A stretch of DNA of 64,000 nucleotides from Parapedobacter pyrenivorans (GCF_014636865.1 NZ_BMER01000002.1:494292-558291); one strand, 5' to 3'. Counted from the stretch's first letter, positions 28,541-38,963 are shown. A program made the numbers and translations. Notes: generated by a model from the sequence alone, not told the origin.

Positions 28541-30136
28541 ATGTATACCTCACTGTTAGACCGGAAAACCGCGCTTGATCGGGCCGCCACGCATTCCCAA
28601 TGGGACGTTGCCATTATTGGTGGCGGAGCGACCGGACTCGGCATCGCCGTAGACGCCGCTACCAGGGGATATAATACGATTTTGCTTGAACAGCACGATT
28701 TTGCCAAGGGCACATCAAGTAGAAGCACCAAGCTGATACACGGCGGTGTGCGCTATCTGGCAATGGGTGATGTCAAATTGGTATACAGCGCATTACGCGA
28801 ACGGGGGTTAATTTTCAAGAACGCCCCCCACCTGGCACGCGCACAATCTTTCATTATCCCGTGTTACTCGCTGTTCAGTAAATGGAAATATCTTGTCGGG
28901 CTAAAGGTCTATGATTGGCTGGCCGGCAGCTACCGCATCGGAAAGTCATCATTCGTATCAAAAAAGGAAACCAGCGCATGCCTACCCGGAATCAAAACCA
29001 ATCGATTAAAAGGCGGCGTGCGTTACTTAGACGGGCAATTTGACGATGCCCGGATGGCCATCAATCTTGCACAAACTGCGGCCGCCCACGGCGCCGCAGT
29101 GATTAATTATTGTAAAGTAACTGCACTGCAAAAAGACAATGCGGGCAAAATAAAGGGACTTCGTTTTACGGATGGGGAAACGGGGGAGCAATTTGAAATC
29201 GACGCCAAGGTCACCATCAATGCTACCGGTGTTTTTGTAGATGACATCCTCCAGTTAGATCTAGACAAGCATCAGCCACTGGTAAAGCCCAGCCAAGGCA
29301 CGCACGTTGTCATAAACCGGGCCTTTCTCGGTGATCGCGATGCGCTGATGATTCCGGAAACGAGCGACGGGCGGGTACTTTTCGGTGTGCCGTGGCACAA
29401 CCATGTGCTCCTCGGCACTACGGATACCCCCATTGATACACATAGCTTGGAACCCCGGCCGTTGGATATGGAAATTGACTTCATTCTAAAAACCGCAGCT
29501 GCGTACCTCACCAACCCACCGCAAAAAACAGATATTCTCAGCACATTTGCCGGATTAAGACCGCTTGCGGCGCCCGCTAAGACAAATGGATCGACAAAAG
29601 AGATCTCACGCGACCATAAATTAATTATCAGCAACTCGGGGCTGATCACCATTACCGGCGGAAAATGGACAACTTACCGTAAAATGGCAGAAGAGACCGT
29701 AGACAAGGCGATAGCGACCACTGCCCTGGAACTACGGCCATGCCGCACAAAAAACACCCAAATACATGGTTTCAGTACGCAAAAGCCGACCGGCCATTGG
29801 GCTGGTTACGGCAGTGATGCACCGCATATCCTGGCGCTGACTGATACCGACCCCAAACTAAAGGAAAAATTACACGCGGATTTCGAACATATTGCTGCAG
29901 AAGTCGTATGGGCGGTGAGCCACGAAATGGCGCGGACAGTAGAAGATGTCCTGGCCCGTCGGCTCAGGATATTATTCCTCGATGCCGCTAGGTCGATGGA
30001 TATGGCACCAAAGGTGGCCGCCATCATGGCTGTGCAGTTGGCCAAAGATGATAAATGGATTGCCGATCAGGTAAGTCGTTACCAGTCACTTGCCAAAGGC
30101 TACCTGCCGAGCATGGAAATAGCGGAAACCAATTAG
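28541..30136 (+). CDS. glpD: Glycerol-3-phosphate dehydrogenase (FAD, quinone-linked)
   Basis: 531 residues from ATG 28541; a TTG at 28532 is a possible upstream start. It oxidises glycerol 3-phosphate to dihydroxyacetone phosphate at the inner membrane, passing electrons to menaquinone. The N-terminal FAD dinucleotide motif is VAIIGGGATGLGIAVDAATRG. Next come TSSRSTKLIHGGVRYL, the typical GlpD loop, then a substrate region with GTTDTP and ITGGKWTTYRKMAE. The C-terminal helical cap has VWAVSHEMARTVEDVLARR. First gene of the glpD-glpK-glpF run, with a strong promoter match and a DeoR repressor gene opposite. Confidence 0.96.
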   Translation: MYTSLLDRKTALDRAATHSQWDVAIIGGGATGLGIAVDAATRGYNTILLEQHDFAKGTSSRSTKLIHGGVRYLAMGDVKLVYSALRERGLIFKNAPHLARAQSFIIPCYSLFSKWKYLVGLKVYDWLAGSYRIGKSSFVSKKETSACLPGIKTNRLKGGVRYLDGQFDDARMAINLAQTAAAHGAAVINYCKVTALQKDNAGKIKGLRFTDGETGEQFEIDAKVTINATGVFVDDILQLDLDKHQPLVKPSQGTHVVINRAFLGDRDALMIPETSDGRVLFGVPWHNHVLLGTTDTPIDTHSLEPRPLDMEIDFILKTAAAYLTNPPQKTDILSTFAGLRPLAAPAKTNGSTKEISRDHKLIISNSGLITITGGKWTTYRKMAEETVDKAIATTALELRPCRTKNTQIHGFSTQKPTGHWAGYGSDAPHILALTDTDPKLKEKLHADFEHIAAEVVWAVSHEMARTVEDVLARRLRILFLDAARSMDMAPKVAAIMAVQLAKDDKWIADQVSRYQSLAKGYLPSMEIAETN

Positions 30137-30187
30137 CGAATGAATAGGGGAAAAAATAACCGAATCAGCAAACCAAGTAAACAACGT

Positions 30188-31675
30188 ATGATGAACCAAT
30201 ATATCTTATCATTAGACCAAGGGACTACCAGTTCACGCGCAATCATCTTTGACAAGGAAGGTCGGATTGTTACGCTTGCGCAAAAGGAATTCAAGCAGTA
30301 CTATCCACAATCGGGATGGGTGGAACATGACGCACAGGAAATTTGGTCGAGCCAGCTATCGGTGGCCACCGAAGCGGTGGCAAAGGCCGGATTAAAGGCC
30401 TCGTCCATTGCCGCTATCGGCATTACCAACCAGCGGGAAACCACGATCGTATGGGACAGGTCTACCGGTCGTCCCATCCATCCTGCTATTGTTTGGCAAG
30501 ATAGGCGTACGGCGAAGTATTGCGACGAATTGAAAGAACAGGGTCATGGTGACACCATACGTCAAAAAACCGGCTTACTGATCGATGCCTATTTTTCAGC
30601 CAGTAAAATCAATTGGTTGCTCCAAAATGTAGACGGTGCACGTGAAAAGGCCGAAAAAGGTCAGTTGGCGTTTGGCACCGTAGACACCTGGCTGGTGTGG
30701 AACCTCACCGGCGGCGGGAAGCACCTTACGGATGCGACCAACGCTTCAAGGACCATGCTGTATAACATCAATACGCTGGAATGGGATAACGAACTGCTGG
30801 AATTGTTCGAGGTTCCGAAAAGTATGTTGCCCGAAGTGAGGAGTTCATCGGAAGTTTATGGCGAAACCGCCGCAAATATCCTTGCGGCTAAAATCCCGAT
30901 TGCCGGTATTGCGGGCGATCAGCACGCTGCACTTTTCGGGCAATTATGCACCAAGCCGGGTATGGTCAAGAATACCTATGGCACCGGTTGCTTCATGTTG
31001 ATGAACATTGGGGATAAGCCCGTCTTATCAAAAAATAATTTGGTAACGACCATTGCATGGAAAATAGGCGACAAGGTAAGCTATGCCCTTGAAGGTAGTA
31101 TATTCATCGGTGGTGCCATCGTACAATGGCTGCGCGATGGATTGGGCATTATCCGTCAATCATCCGACGTTGAAGAGCTAGCCTTGAAAGTAAAAGACAC
31201 CGATGGCGTATACCTCGTCCCTGCGTTTGCCGGATTGGGTGCCCCCCATTGGGATCCTTACGCCCGTGGCACGATCGTAGGCCTCACAAGAGGTAGCAAT
31301 GCAGCCCATATTGCACGCGCCGCATTAGAAGGCATCGCCTTTCAAACCGTGGATATCCTACAGGCGATGGAAGCGGATGCAAACACGGAAATCAAAGAAT
31401 TGCGGGTAGACGGTGGTGCTACGGCCAACAACCTTTTGCTTCAGTTTCAATCCGACATTTTGCAGGCCAATGTGGTCAGACCCAAAATTACAGAAACGAC
31501 GGCTATCGGAGCCGCATATTTGGCCGGCCTCGCTGTAGGGCTTTGGGAGCATACGGACGACATCCAAAACCAATGGCAAATTGACAAAACATTTGAACCA
31601 AACCAAGCGTACGATGCCGAGTCTGCTTTAAAGAACTGGCACCGAGCCGTGGAGACTGCAAAACATTTCAAATAG
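30188..31675 (+). CDS. glpK: Glycerol kinase
   Basis: 495 residues from ATG 30188 (494 from the adjacent ATG 30191); upstream in-frame residues are not conserved. It phosphorylates glycerol to glycerol 3-phosphate with ATP, trapping glycerol that enters by GlpF and supplying GlpD. FGGY-kinase landmarks: [18 protein letters not shown] at the start, [17 protein letters not shown], the catalytic Asp region [23 protein letters not shown], and the C-terminal [20 protein letters not shown]. Normal length. Begins 51 bases after the glpD stop. Confidence 0.96.
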   Translation: MMNQYILSLDQGTTSSRAIIFDKEGRIVTLAQKEFKQYYPQSGWVEHDAQEIWSSQLSVATEAVAKAGLKASSIAAIGITNQRETTIVWDRSTGRPIHPAIVWQDRRTAKYCDELKEQGHGDTIRQKTGLLIDAYFSASKINWLLQNVDGAREKAEKGQLAFGTVDTWLVWNLTGGGKHLTDATNASRTMLYNINTLEWDNELLELFEVPKSMLPEVRSSSEVYGETAANILAAKIPIAGIAGDQHAALFGQLCTKPGMVKNTYGTGCFMLMNIGDKPVLSKNNLVTTIAWKIGDKVSYALEGSIFIGGAIVQWLRDGLGIIRQSSDVEELALKVKDTDGVYLVPAFAGLGAPHWDPYARGTIVGLTRGSNAAHIARAALEGIAFQTVDILQAMEADANTEIKELRVDGGATANNLLLQFQSDILQANVVRPKITETTAIGAAYLAGLAVGLWEHTDDIQNQWQIDKTFEPNQAYDAESALKNWHRAVETAKHFK

Positions 31676-31748
31676 CCAATTATTTGCCTGTTCGCCTTTC
31701 ATAGAAATCAGCGAATAACAAGCATAGCGCAAAAATAGAAAACCAATT

Positions 31749-32489
31749 ATGACACCATTTATTGCAGAAATCATCGGCACGGGCTTCCTCATTCTATTGG
31801 GAGGTGGTGTAGTTGCCAACGTCGTACTCAACGGCACAAAAGGGAACAACAGCGGCTGGATCGTCATCACGACGGCCTGGGCACTGGGGGTATTTGTGGG
31901 TGTAGTCATTGCCGGTCCTTATAGCGGGGCGCACCTCAATCCGGCGGTCACGTTGGCCATGCTTATTGCCGGAAACATTGATGCATCCGACGCATTAGTT
32001 TATGTGCTGGCCCAATTCATCGGTGCTATGGGCGGTGCGTTCGTTGTATGGCTCATATACCAGGATCATTTCAAGGCCACAACCGATGCAGGAGCCAAAC
32101 AAGCCGTGTTCTGTACGGCGCCGGCGATCCGAAACCTACCGGTAAACCTCATCAGTGAAGTGGTGGGTACCTTTGTTCTTCTTTTCACCATCTTCTATTT
32201 CACGGATGCTACACTCAACCATGACGCGGATGCAACCGTCCCTATTGGCTTGGGTTCTTTGGGCGCCATTCCGGTAGCTTTCGTCGTGTGGGTAATCGGC
32301 TTGGCGCTGGGGGGTACCACGGGCTACGCCATCAACCCCGCGCGGGACCTGGGCCCGCGTATCGTGCATGCACTACTTCCCATTAGGGGAAAAGCCGATT
32401 TCGATATCGGGTACGCATGGGTACCGGTAATCGGTCCGCTTATCGGGGCTGCACTAGCCGCGATCGCTTTCCTTTGGATGGGCAAGTAG
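31749..32489 (+). CDS. glpF: Glycerol facilitator (aquaglyceroporin)
   Basis: 246-residue MIP-family channel in the inner membrane, with six TM helices and two half-helix NPA loops: AHLNPAVT (NPA 64-66) and YAINPARDLGPR (NPA 196-198). The Asp right after the second NPA-Arg is the known mark of glycerol facilitators, separating them from water-only aquaporins. It allows passive glycerol uptake, trapped by GlpK. Third gene of the glycerol run, 73 bases after glpK. Confidence 0.94.
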   Translation: MTPFIAEIIGTGFLILLGGGVVANVVLNGTKGNNSGWIVITTAWALGVFVGVVIAGPYSGAHLNPAVTLAMLIAGNIDASDALVYVLAQFIGAMGGAFVVWLIYQDHFKATTDAGAKQAVFCTAPAIRNLPVNLISEVVGTFVLLFTIFYFTDATLNHDADATVPIGLGSLGAIPVAFVVWVIGLALGGTTGYAINPARDLGPRIVHALLPIRGKADFDIGYAWVPVIGPLIGAALAAIAFLWMGK

Positions 32490-32601
32490 CATACTCATGT
32501 TCATTAAACTTGACGTTATTGTAACCCCGCATTAATATTAACTAAACATAATAACCTCATACTTGCAGCTTAAAATAAAGCTGCAAAACACCCCCTATGC
32601 A

Positions 32602-35600
32602 ATGAAAAAACTACTAAAAACTTCCGCAGGACGTCGACTTTTGACACGTTGCCTGTTTCTGTTTTCCCTGTTTCATTTCACGGATCTGACGGCCCAGCCG
32701 GTCATTACCGTGCGCGGAACGGTTCAAGACGCCGCGACAGATCAACCGATCAACGGAGTCACCATACTATCCGAAGGGAAATCACTCAGTGCCACGGATG
32801 CACAAGGGCGATTTGAAGTGTCCGTAGCTTCGGGCAGTCAATTAACTTTTTCCCTTATCGGATACGACACCGAAACGATAACGGTTACCAATGTCAATGC
32901 TAACCTGAGGATTGCACTCCAAAGCTCATCGACCGAAATCGAAGAGGTCGTGGTCACCGCGCTAGGTATCGAGCGCGAGGCCAAGGGCCTCGGATATGCC
33001 GTTAGCACAGTCAAAGGTGAAGATCTTACAGACGCCATGCCAGCCAGTTGGTCAGACGCCCTAAAGGGCAAAGTCGCTGGCCTGAACTTAACACAACCCG
33101 GATCCGGACCATTGAACTCCACTCGGATCAACCTCCGTGGCGATCGTTCACTAAGCGCGTCCGGCAACGAAGCCCTGATCGTGATCGACGGTATTCCAAT
33201 GATCAACAGTTCGGGCAGAGCCAGCTCCGGTGTTAACGATGCTTACGGCGCGGGCGTATCAACGGGAGATAAAGACATCCCCATTGATTTCGGCAACGGC
33301 CTGGGCGATATCAATCCAGATGATATCGAGTCGGTAAGCGTTTTGAAAGGGGCGGCAGCGACAGCGTTATATGGTAGCCGGGCCGGCAATGGCGCTTTGA
33401 TCATTACCACCAAAAAAGGCTCCAGCCGTGGCGGTATCGGCATTACGATCAACTCCAATACCAGCATGAATGACATCCTTCGCTGGCCAGATATCCAATA
33501 CGAATACGGACAGGGCAATAACAACCGGAATGCGGACGGCGAATTGTATTATTCGTACCAGCTTTCCGAAGATGGACCGAATACGGGATCGACTTCAAGC
33601 GCCTGGGGCCCTAAGTTCGACGGTCAGCAGTATTATCAATACGATCCGGCCATAGAAGGCCAGTCGACCGAGCGCCTTCCATGGCGCCCGTATAAGGACA
33701 ACATCAAGGGACTCTACCAGACCGGTATGACCCTGATGAACAGTGTCGCTTTTGACGGTGCTACTGACCGGTTTTCGGCACGGGCCTCCTTTACACACAC
33801 GAAGAACGAATGGATCCTGCGCAATACAGGTTACGAACGGCTTGTTGCCTCATTAAATACCAGCGCCCAATTGTCAGACAAATTGAAGGTAAACGCGAAA
33901 TTTGCCTATACCAACAAAACCAGTGACAACCTGCCCGGCACGGGCTATAACAACCAGTCGATTTCCTACTTTATGATCTTCCAAAACCCGAACGTCGATT
34001 TGGCTGTATATGAACCACGCTGGCGGACGGGACAGGAGCAAATCACGCAGATCCACCCATACAGCTCCTACATTGAAAACCCTTTCCTCATTCTCTACGA
34101 GATGACCAACAGCCTCAATAGCACCAACATCGACGGGAATCTCCAAGGTATCTATACCTTCAGCCCGAAGTGGGAGCTCATGGTCCGCTCTGGCCTCAAT
34201 CTACGTCAGGATAGACGGGAAAGCCGTCGCCCGTTTGATACGGCCAATTTCCCGCGTGGGTATTACAAGCAACAAGACGTTTACTTCTTCGAATCCAACA
34301 CCGATGCATTGCTTACTTACAAGGACCGGTTGAGCGAGCAATTTAACATCACCGCCGCACTGGGCGGCAATGCCATGAGCCGCGAAGAAAAAAACAACAA
34401 CGCCGTAGCCCGCGGGCTCACGCTGCCCGGCGTATACAAACTCACCAACGCCCTTGATATCGCTGTGGCCAGCAACAACTTGTATCAGAAAAAAATACAC
34501 AGCATATATGGTTTGGTGAATCTTTCATGGCAAGACAAAATCTATGTCGACATAACCGGACGGAACGATTGGTCTTCCACCCTACCTACCGACAACTGGT
34601 CATACTTCTATCCTTCCGTAAGCAGCAGTTACGTACTCAGCGACATCTTCTCGTTGCCACGTGCCATCTCTTTTGCCAAGGCTCGCCTCTCTTGGGCTAT
34701 GGTCGGCAATGACACCGAATCGTACCGGTTGCACAAATATTACGCGACATCAGAGTTCCCCGGTTCTGCCAACGCCCCGACTACACTACACAATGCAGAA
34801 CTGAAGCCAGAGATTTCCAATTCGTGGGAAGGCGGGTTAAACTTCTCGCTGCTTAACAACCGCATCAACGCAGACGTCAACCTGTACCACAATACAACGG
34901 TCAATCAAGTATTACGTGTGCCGCTTGACATTACCACCGGTTATAGCTATGCCTTTATCAATGGCGGAACAATCCGCAACAAGGGCATCGAACTGATGCT
35001 CAGCGGAAAACCGGTAGTTTCGGATAATTTCAGCTGGACGTCAACGGTTACATGGGCCAAAAACGACAACCGTATCCTCGAGCTCAGTGCTGACATCGAA
35101 AACGAAGAACAGGTAATCGCGCAAAGCGGTGCCGGGGTCGTTTCAATTATCGCCCGTAAAGGCGGTAGCACGGGCGATATCTACGGATATGGCTTGGTGC
35201 GCAATGAACAGGGCCAGGTGGTCTTTAATTCCGAGACCGGTTTGGCCGTACGCCCATCAGACATCCAAAAAATCGGAAACGCCTATGCCGATTGGCGCGG
35301 CGGTTTCCACAATGAATTCCAGTATAAAAACTGGCGGGCGAGCATACTGGTGGATGGGCAGTATGGAGGCATCGTATACTCGCAGACTCACCACAAAATG
35401 ACCGAACAGGGAAAATTAGCACATACCCTGCATGGCCGCGAAACCATGACCGTTGTCGGCGACGGCGTCGTACAGAACGAAGATGGCAGCTACTCGCCCA
35501 ATACCAAAGAGGTGGCTATCAATACGTGGTATAGCGATTATTACCGCCGGGCGAATGTCGAAACAAACAGTTTCGATGCCTCGTACCTGAAATTGCGCGA

Positions 35601-35823
35601 AGTGCGTCTTGAGTACGGGCTGCCACGTACGTTTACCGCCCGGATCGGTATATCAAGTGCCAGCGTAGCCGTATACGGACGGGATTTAGCCATGATTTCC
35701 AAATTCCCGATGTTTGATCCCGAAACCGCAGCCCTTAACGGTTCCGATATTATGCCCGGGGTGGAAATGGGACAGATGCCCACGCCCAGAACCTGGGGAT
35801 TTAATCTCCGGCTAACCCTTTAA
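32602..35823 (+). CDS. SusC/RagA-type TonB-linked outer membrane transporter
   Basis: 1073 residues from ATG 32602 (upstream residues are not signal-like). Signal peptide ending near FTDLTAQ; N-terminal CarboxypepD-regulatory-like domain (about 25-105: VTVRGTVQD-like start, LIGYDTETITV, ending IEEVVVTALGIERE, the SusC hallmark). Plug domain (about 110-240) with IDGIPM and IESVSVLKGAAATALYGSR, then a long barrel ending in WGFNLRLTL. It forms the energised pore under its SusD lid, 34 bases downstream. It lies 112 bases after glpF in the same direction with no terminator visible between, which ties this transporter to glycerol metabolism by context. Confidence 0.94.
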   Translation: MKKLLKTSAGRRLLTRCLFLFSLFHFTDLTAQPVITVRGTVQDAATDQPINGVTILSEGKSLSATDAQGRFEVSVASGSQLTFSLIGYDTETITVTNVNANLRIALQSSSTEIEEVVVTALGIEREAKGLGYAVSTVKGEDLTDAMPASWSDALKGKVAGLNLTQPGSGPLNSTRINLRGDRSLSASGNEALIVIDGIPMINSSGRASSGVNDAYGAGVSTGDKDIPIDFGNGLGDINPDDIESVSVLKGAAATALYGSRAGNGALIITTKKGSSRGGIGITINSNTSMNDILRWPDIQYEYGQGNNNRNADGELYYSYQLSEDGPNTGSTSSAWGPKFDGQQYYQYDPAIEGQSTERLPWRPYKDNIKGLYQTGMTLMNSVAFDGATDRFSARASFTHTKNEWILRNTGYERLVASLNTSAQLSDKLKVNAKFAYTNKTSDNLPGTGYNNQSISYFMIFQNPNVDLAVYEPRWRTGQEQITQIHPYSSYIENPFLILYEMTNSLNSTNIDGNLQGIYTFSPKWELMVRSGLNLRQDRRESRRPFDTANFPRGYYKQQDVYFFESNTDALLTYKDRLSEQFNITAALGGNAMSREEKNNNAVARGLTLPGVYKLTNALDIAVASNNLYQKKIHSIYGLVNLSWQDKIYVDITGRNDWSSTLPTDNWSYFYPSVSSSYVLSDIFSLPRAISFAKARLSWAMVGNDTESYRLHKYYATSEFPGSANAPTTLHNAELKPEISNSWEGGLNFSLLNNRINADVNLYHNTTVNQVLRVPLDITTGYSYAFINGGTIRNKGIELMLSGKPVVSDNFSWTSTVTWAKNDNRILELSADIENEEQVIAQSGAGVVSIIARKGGSTGDIYGYGLVRNEQGQVVFNSETGLAVRPSDIQKIGNAYADWRGGFHNEFQYKNWRASILVDGQYGGIVYSQTHHKMTEQGKLAHTLHGRETMTVVGDGVVQNEDGSYSPNTKEVAINTWYSDYYRRANVETNSFDASYLKLREVRLEYGLPRTFTARIGISSASVAVYGRDLAMISKFPMFDPETAALNGSDIMPGVEMGQMPTPRTWGFNLRLTL

Positions 35824-35857
35824 TCAATCGGTTGAACAACTAAAAATGCGAATAACA

Positions 35858-37318
35858 ATGAAAAAGACGATATACAGTGTGTTTGGAGCCGCCGCCTTGC
35901 TGGCTTTGACACCTTCTTGCACCAAAAACTTCGAAGCGCTTAATATCGACCCCAACCTGATCGAAAAAGTGACCCCCGGCAGTTTACTCACGCCTACCAT
36001 TTACGGCATGAGTACGTACTTTACGGTACGGAGCTATGATTTCACGTGGCAGCTCATGCAGGTCGGATTGCCTAACCCCAGTGTTCAGCTGGGGCTGCAT
36101 CGATACGATGTCACCGAAACGGCTGGCAATGGAACCTGGAACACGTGCTACCGGTGGCTGAGAAATATCCGCGAAATGCAGAATGCCGCTGACGTATATG
36201 GCCAACCCATGTACCGGGCAGTAGCGTTTACCTTGCAAGCTTATATCACGGGAATACTCACGGACAGCTTCGGCGATGTACCCTTCAGCGAGGCACTACA
36301 GGCTGAAGAAGGCGTCAGCCAGCCCAAATTTGACACGCAAGCGGAAATTTACACGCAATTGATCGCCAACCTGGAAGAGGCCAACACCATCTATGCGGGT
36401 GAAGGGATTATGGATGGCAACGACCTCTTGTATGACAATGACCAAACAAAATGGCAGAAGTTTAACAACTCCCTACTCATGCGTTTGCTTTTAAGAGTCT
36501 CGAAGCGGTCCGAATTTGATAGTTACAACCGCATTCAGAACATGATAAACAATCCGGAGACCTACCCGATCTTCGAGGGCAATGCCGATGCGGCATTAGT
36601 GACAATCACCGGAAATCCACCTTACAACTATGCGTGGGCACGTCGGCAGGACTACGTCAACTTTGAGGCCATGTCCTCGTTCTTTGTCGACTTGTTGAAT
36701 AACCTGGAAGATCCACGCCGCCCGTTGTTTATGACAGAGGCCAGCGAAATGGTAGATGGCGAGCCACAGCGTATCGGATACAAAGGCATACCCAGTGCAC
36801 ACTCGGGCGATGCATCCCAGTTTAACTATAGTCCAAGTACGCCCAATGGCAACCTGATGATTTATGACGCCATCGGCACCCCGATCAAGGAGGTCATCAT
36901 GGGCTATGCCGAGGTGGAATTCATCAAAGCCGAAGTTGCCCTGCACCATGGAGACTTGGAAGCTTCCGAGGCAGCCTATAAAAAAGGTGTGGAAGCGGCG
37001 ATCACCCAATGGAATGGTGGAGAAATACCCGCGGACTACTTCGAGAACGAAACTGCGGCTTTTGACGGCACGCTTGAGCGCATCATGACGCAAAAGTATC
37101 TCGGCTTATTCTTCAATGACTATCAACAATGGTTTGAATACCGGAGGACCGGATATCCCGTACTGCCAAAAACTGAATATATGCTGCACGACGGCGTGAT
37201 GCCAACCCGCTTTATGTATCATAACGACGTAAGGCGCTTCAATCCCCAAAACTATCAGATTGCAGCTGACCGAATCGGCGGCGATGATGTGATGACCAAA
37301 GTATGGTGGGAAAAATAG
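35858..37318 (+). CDS. SusD/RagB-family surface lipoprotein (SusD_2 type)
   Basis: 486 residues from ATG 35858; ATG 35846 adds four. Lipoprotein signal ending in TPSC, followed by TKNFEALNIDPN, the start typical of the SusD_2 group. The helical TPR-like scaffold is seen in TLQAYITGILTDSFGDVPFSEAL and in FIKAEVALHHGDLEASEAAYKKGVEAAI near the C-terminus. It binds the substrate on the cell surface and hands it to the SusC pore upstream. Probably the last gene of the transcript; a hairpin follows at 37349-37381. Confidence 0.9.
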   Translation: MKKTIYSVFGAAALLALTPSCTKNFEALNIDPNLIEKVTPGSLLTPTIYGMSTYFTVRSYDFTWQLMQVGLPNPSVQLGLHRYDVTETAGNGTWNTCYRWLRNIREMQNAADVYGQPMYRAVAFTLQAYITGILTDSFGDVPFSEALQAEEGVSQPKFDTQAEIYTQLIANLEEANTIYAGEGIMDGNDLLYDNDQTKWQKFNNSLLMRLLLRVSKRSEFDSYNRIQNMINNPETYPIFEGNADAALVTITGNPPYNYAWARRQDYVNFEAMSSFFVDLLNNLEDPRRPLFMTEASEMVDGEPQRIGYKGIPSAHSGDASQFNYSPSTPNGNLMIYDAIGTPIKEVIMGYAEVEFIKAEVALHHGDLEASEAAYKKGVEAAITQWNGGEIPADYFENETAAFDGTLERIMTQKYLGLFFNDYQQWFEYRRTGYPVLPKTEYMLHDGVMPTRFMYHNDVRRFNPQNYQIAADRIGGDDVMTKVWWEK

Positions 37319-37348
37319 CAGGAAAGACAACCAATTAAATCAAGCGGC

Positions 37349-37381
37349 GCGGGCAGTTTCCCCTATTGGGATGCTGCCCGC
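37349..37381. terminator. Terminator hairpin between converging genes
   Basis: Stem GCGGGCAG (37349-37356) with CTGCCCGC (37374-37381), with a small inner CCC/GGG helix. Only a weak T-run follows on the plus strand. It lies between the SusD stop and the converging MBL gene. Confidence 0.6.
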
Positions 37382-37394
37382 CTTCGTTCTTATA

Positions 37395-38342
37395 CTAGCC
37401 AATGGCTTTAACCGCTATAGATCCCGCGAAATGTTCGGCTAGGTGTTTACCCTCGCCATGTACGGTCCAAATCTCCAAAGGCTTCACCAGGTTCACGTAG
37501 CCCATGATATCGTTCCAATCCACATGGTCCGATATGAATAGCTCCATATCGTTGTTGTGTTGTAGGCGCTTCCATCCGGAGGCAAATACACGCAATACGT
37601 TCGTCGCCCGGAAATAACTATTAAACGTTAGCGGAGGTACGATATAAATATAATCGGATCCATCCACTTTCATCAATCTACGTTCATAAGGTGCATAGCA
37701 AAGGTGGTCCACACCCAGCGATCTGTAGAGTTGATGGATAGGCAATATGGTATGATGTATAAGCACCTTCCTGCTGGGGCAGTGCGCATTGATCAAGGAA
37801 GTAAGCCGCTGTGCTTTACCGAGCGTGTAAGCACCCAGCAACACATTGCTTGGTTTATCATTGAGTTTCGATATCTCCGCCACCGGATCGGGATGACGCA
37901 CTTGCGGGTCGGCAAAGGTACTCTCTGTGATCAGCACATCGGCTTGCATCGCTTCCAAAGGCTCACAGGTGTCGTCTGCCTGCACTTTATAGTCGCCCGT
38001 AAACAGGTAAGTAGCCCCGTTGTAATCCATGACGATTTGGGCGGAGCCCAAAATATGTCCGGCAGGTATAAAACGAATCGCAACACCGCCGACCGAAAAT
38101 GGATGGTGATAAGAAAACTCCGAAAAGGCATGAGCAGCCAGATGACGATACCGATACCGCATAAAGCTAGCCGTTGGCGGTGTGCAAAATATCATGCCAT
38201 GGCCAGGGCTGGCATGATCAGCATGCGCATGTGTAATCAATGCACGGCCTACCGGCAATGGTGGGTCTATAAAAAAATCACCGTATTTACAGTAGTACCC
38301 CTCTGCCCGTCTCACCAGGAAATCTGCCAAGATTACGCCCAT
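37395..38342 (-). CDS. Metallo-beta-lactamase-fold exonuclease-like protein
   Basis: 315 residues. The MBL metal site is intact: THAHADHASPG with His38, His40, Asp42 and His43, then GHILGSAQIVMD and FTGDYK for the later ligands. The N-terminus YYCKYGDFFIDPPLPVGRA resembles the group called ligase-associated DNA exonuclease (related to the beta-CASP/CPSF branch). The usual partners of that group, an ATP-dependent DNA ligase and an Lhr-like helicase, are not adjacent. Instead the ATG overlaps the coaE stop by one base (TAATG), so it is translated with coaE. A nuclease role is probable; the substrate is unknown. Confidence 0.75.
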   Translation of the reverse strand: MGVILADFLVRRAEGYYCKYGDFFIDPPLPVGRALITHAHADHASPGHGMIFCTPPTASFMRYRYRHLAAHAFSEFSYHHPFSVGGVAIRFIPAGHILGSAQIVMDYNGATYLFTGDYKVQADDTCEPLEAMQADVLITESTFADPQVRHPDPVAEISKLNDKPSNVLLGAYTLGKAQRLTSLINAHCPSRKVLIHHTILPIHQLYRSLGVDHLCYAPYERRLMKVDGSDYIYIVPPLTFNSYFRATNVLRVFASGWKRLQHNNDMELFISDHVDWNDIMGYVNLVKPLEIWTVHGEGKHLAEHFAGSIAVKAIG

Positions 38343-38935
38343 TATGATTGCTTTGAGCGGAAAAAACGATCAAGCTCCAACACCTGAGGAATGATGGCCC
38401 GGACACCGTCGTTGACGAGCATGAAATCCGCCAGTTCCTTCTTTCTCTCATCCGGCCACTGCTGTTTCATCCGGGCTTCTACCTGCTCAGCCGTAACCCC
38501 ATCACGTGCCATCACGCGATCAATCCGTACCGATTTAGGGGCGGTGACCAACACATTATAGTGGTTCAATTTGAAAGAACCGCTTTCGAAAAGCAGCGCG
38601 GCCTCCTTGATCGTATAGGGCGCATCCTGACTACTGGCCCACTCCTCCCCGGCTTGTATAACAACCGGATGCACCAGGCTATTCAGCTTTTTCAGCCGCT
38701 GTTCATGTCCGAATACTTGTGCAGCGAGGAAAGCACGGTTCAATGTCCCATCTTCATGATACGCTTCACGCCCAAACTCCGATTTGATTGCGGCAACCAA
38801 GCGGACATTACCGGTCATCAGCTGCCGGGCTGCAATGTCGGCATCGAAAACGGGAATCCCTAACGTACCGAATATCCTACAAATAATTGATTTGCCGCTC
38901 CCGATTCCACCCGTTATCCCTACTTTCAAATGCAT
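38342..38935 (-). CDS. coaE: Dephospho-CoA kinase
   Basis: 197 residues from ATG 38935, chosen because MHLKVGITGGIGSGKS is the conserved start; the open frame runs further up into cdaR. It phosphorylates dephospho-CoA at the 3' hydroxyl of ribose, the last step of CoA synthesis. The P-loop GGIGSGKS (about 8-15) and DADIAARQLM, a substrate motif, are present, as is the VMARDGVTAEQVEARMKQQWP lid region (partly). Length is normal. It lies 28 bases after cdaR and one base overlaps the MBL gene. Confidence 0.94.
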   Translation of the reverse strand: MHLKVGITGGIGSGKSIICRIFGTLGIPVFDADIAARQLMTGNVRLVAAIKSEFGREAYHEDGTLNRAFLAAQVFGHEQRLKKLNSLVHPVVIQAGEEWASSQDAPYTIKEAALLFESGSFKLNHYNVLVTAPKSVRIDRVMARDGVTAEQVEARMKQQWPDERKKELADFMLVNDGVRAIIPQVLELDRFFRSKQS

Positions 38936-38963
38936 ATCCTTTTCCACGTGATGAAACCCATTA

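Noticed and set aside
37704-38387. Open frame of 227 codons on the plus strand opposite the MBL and coaE genes
   Set aside because: It covers the ends of two well-supported genes in antisense, and the product has no recognisable domain.
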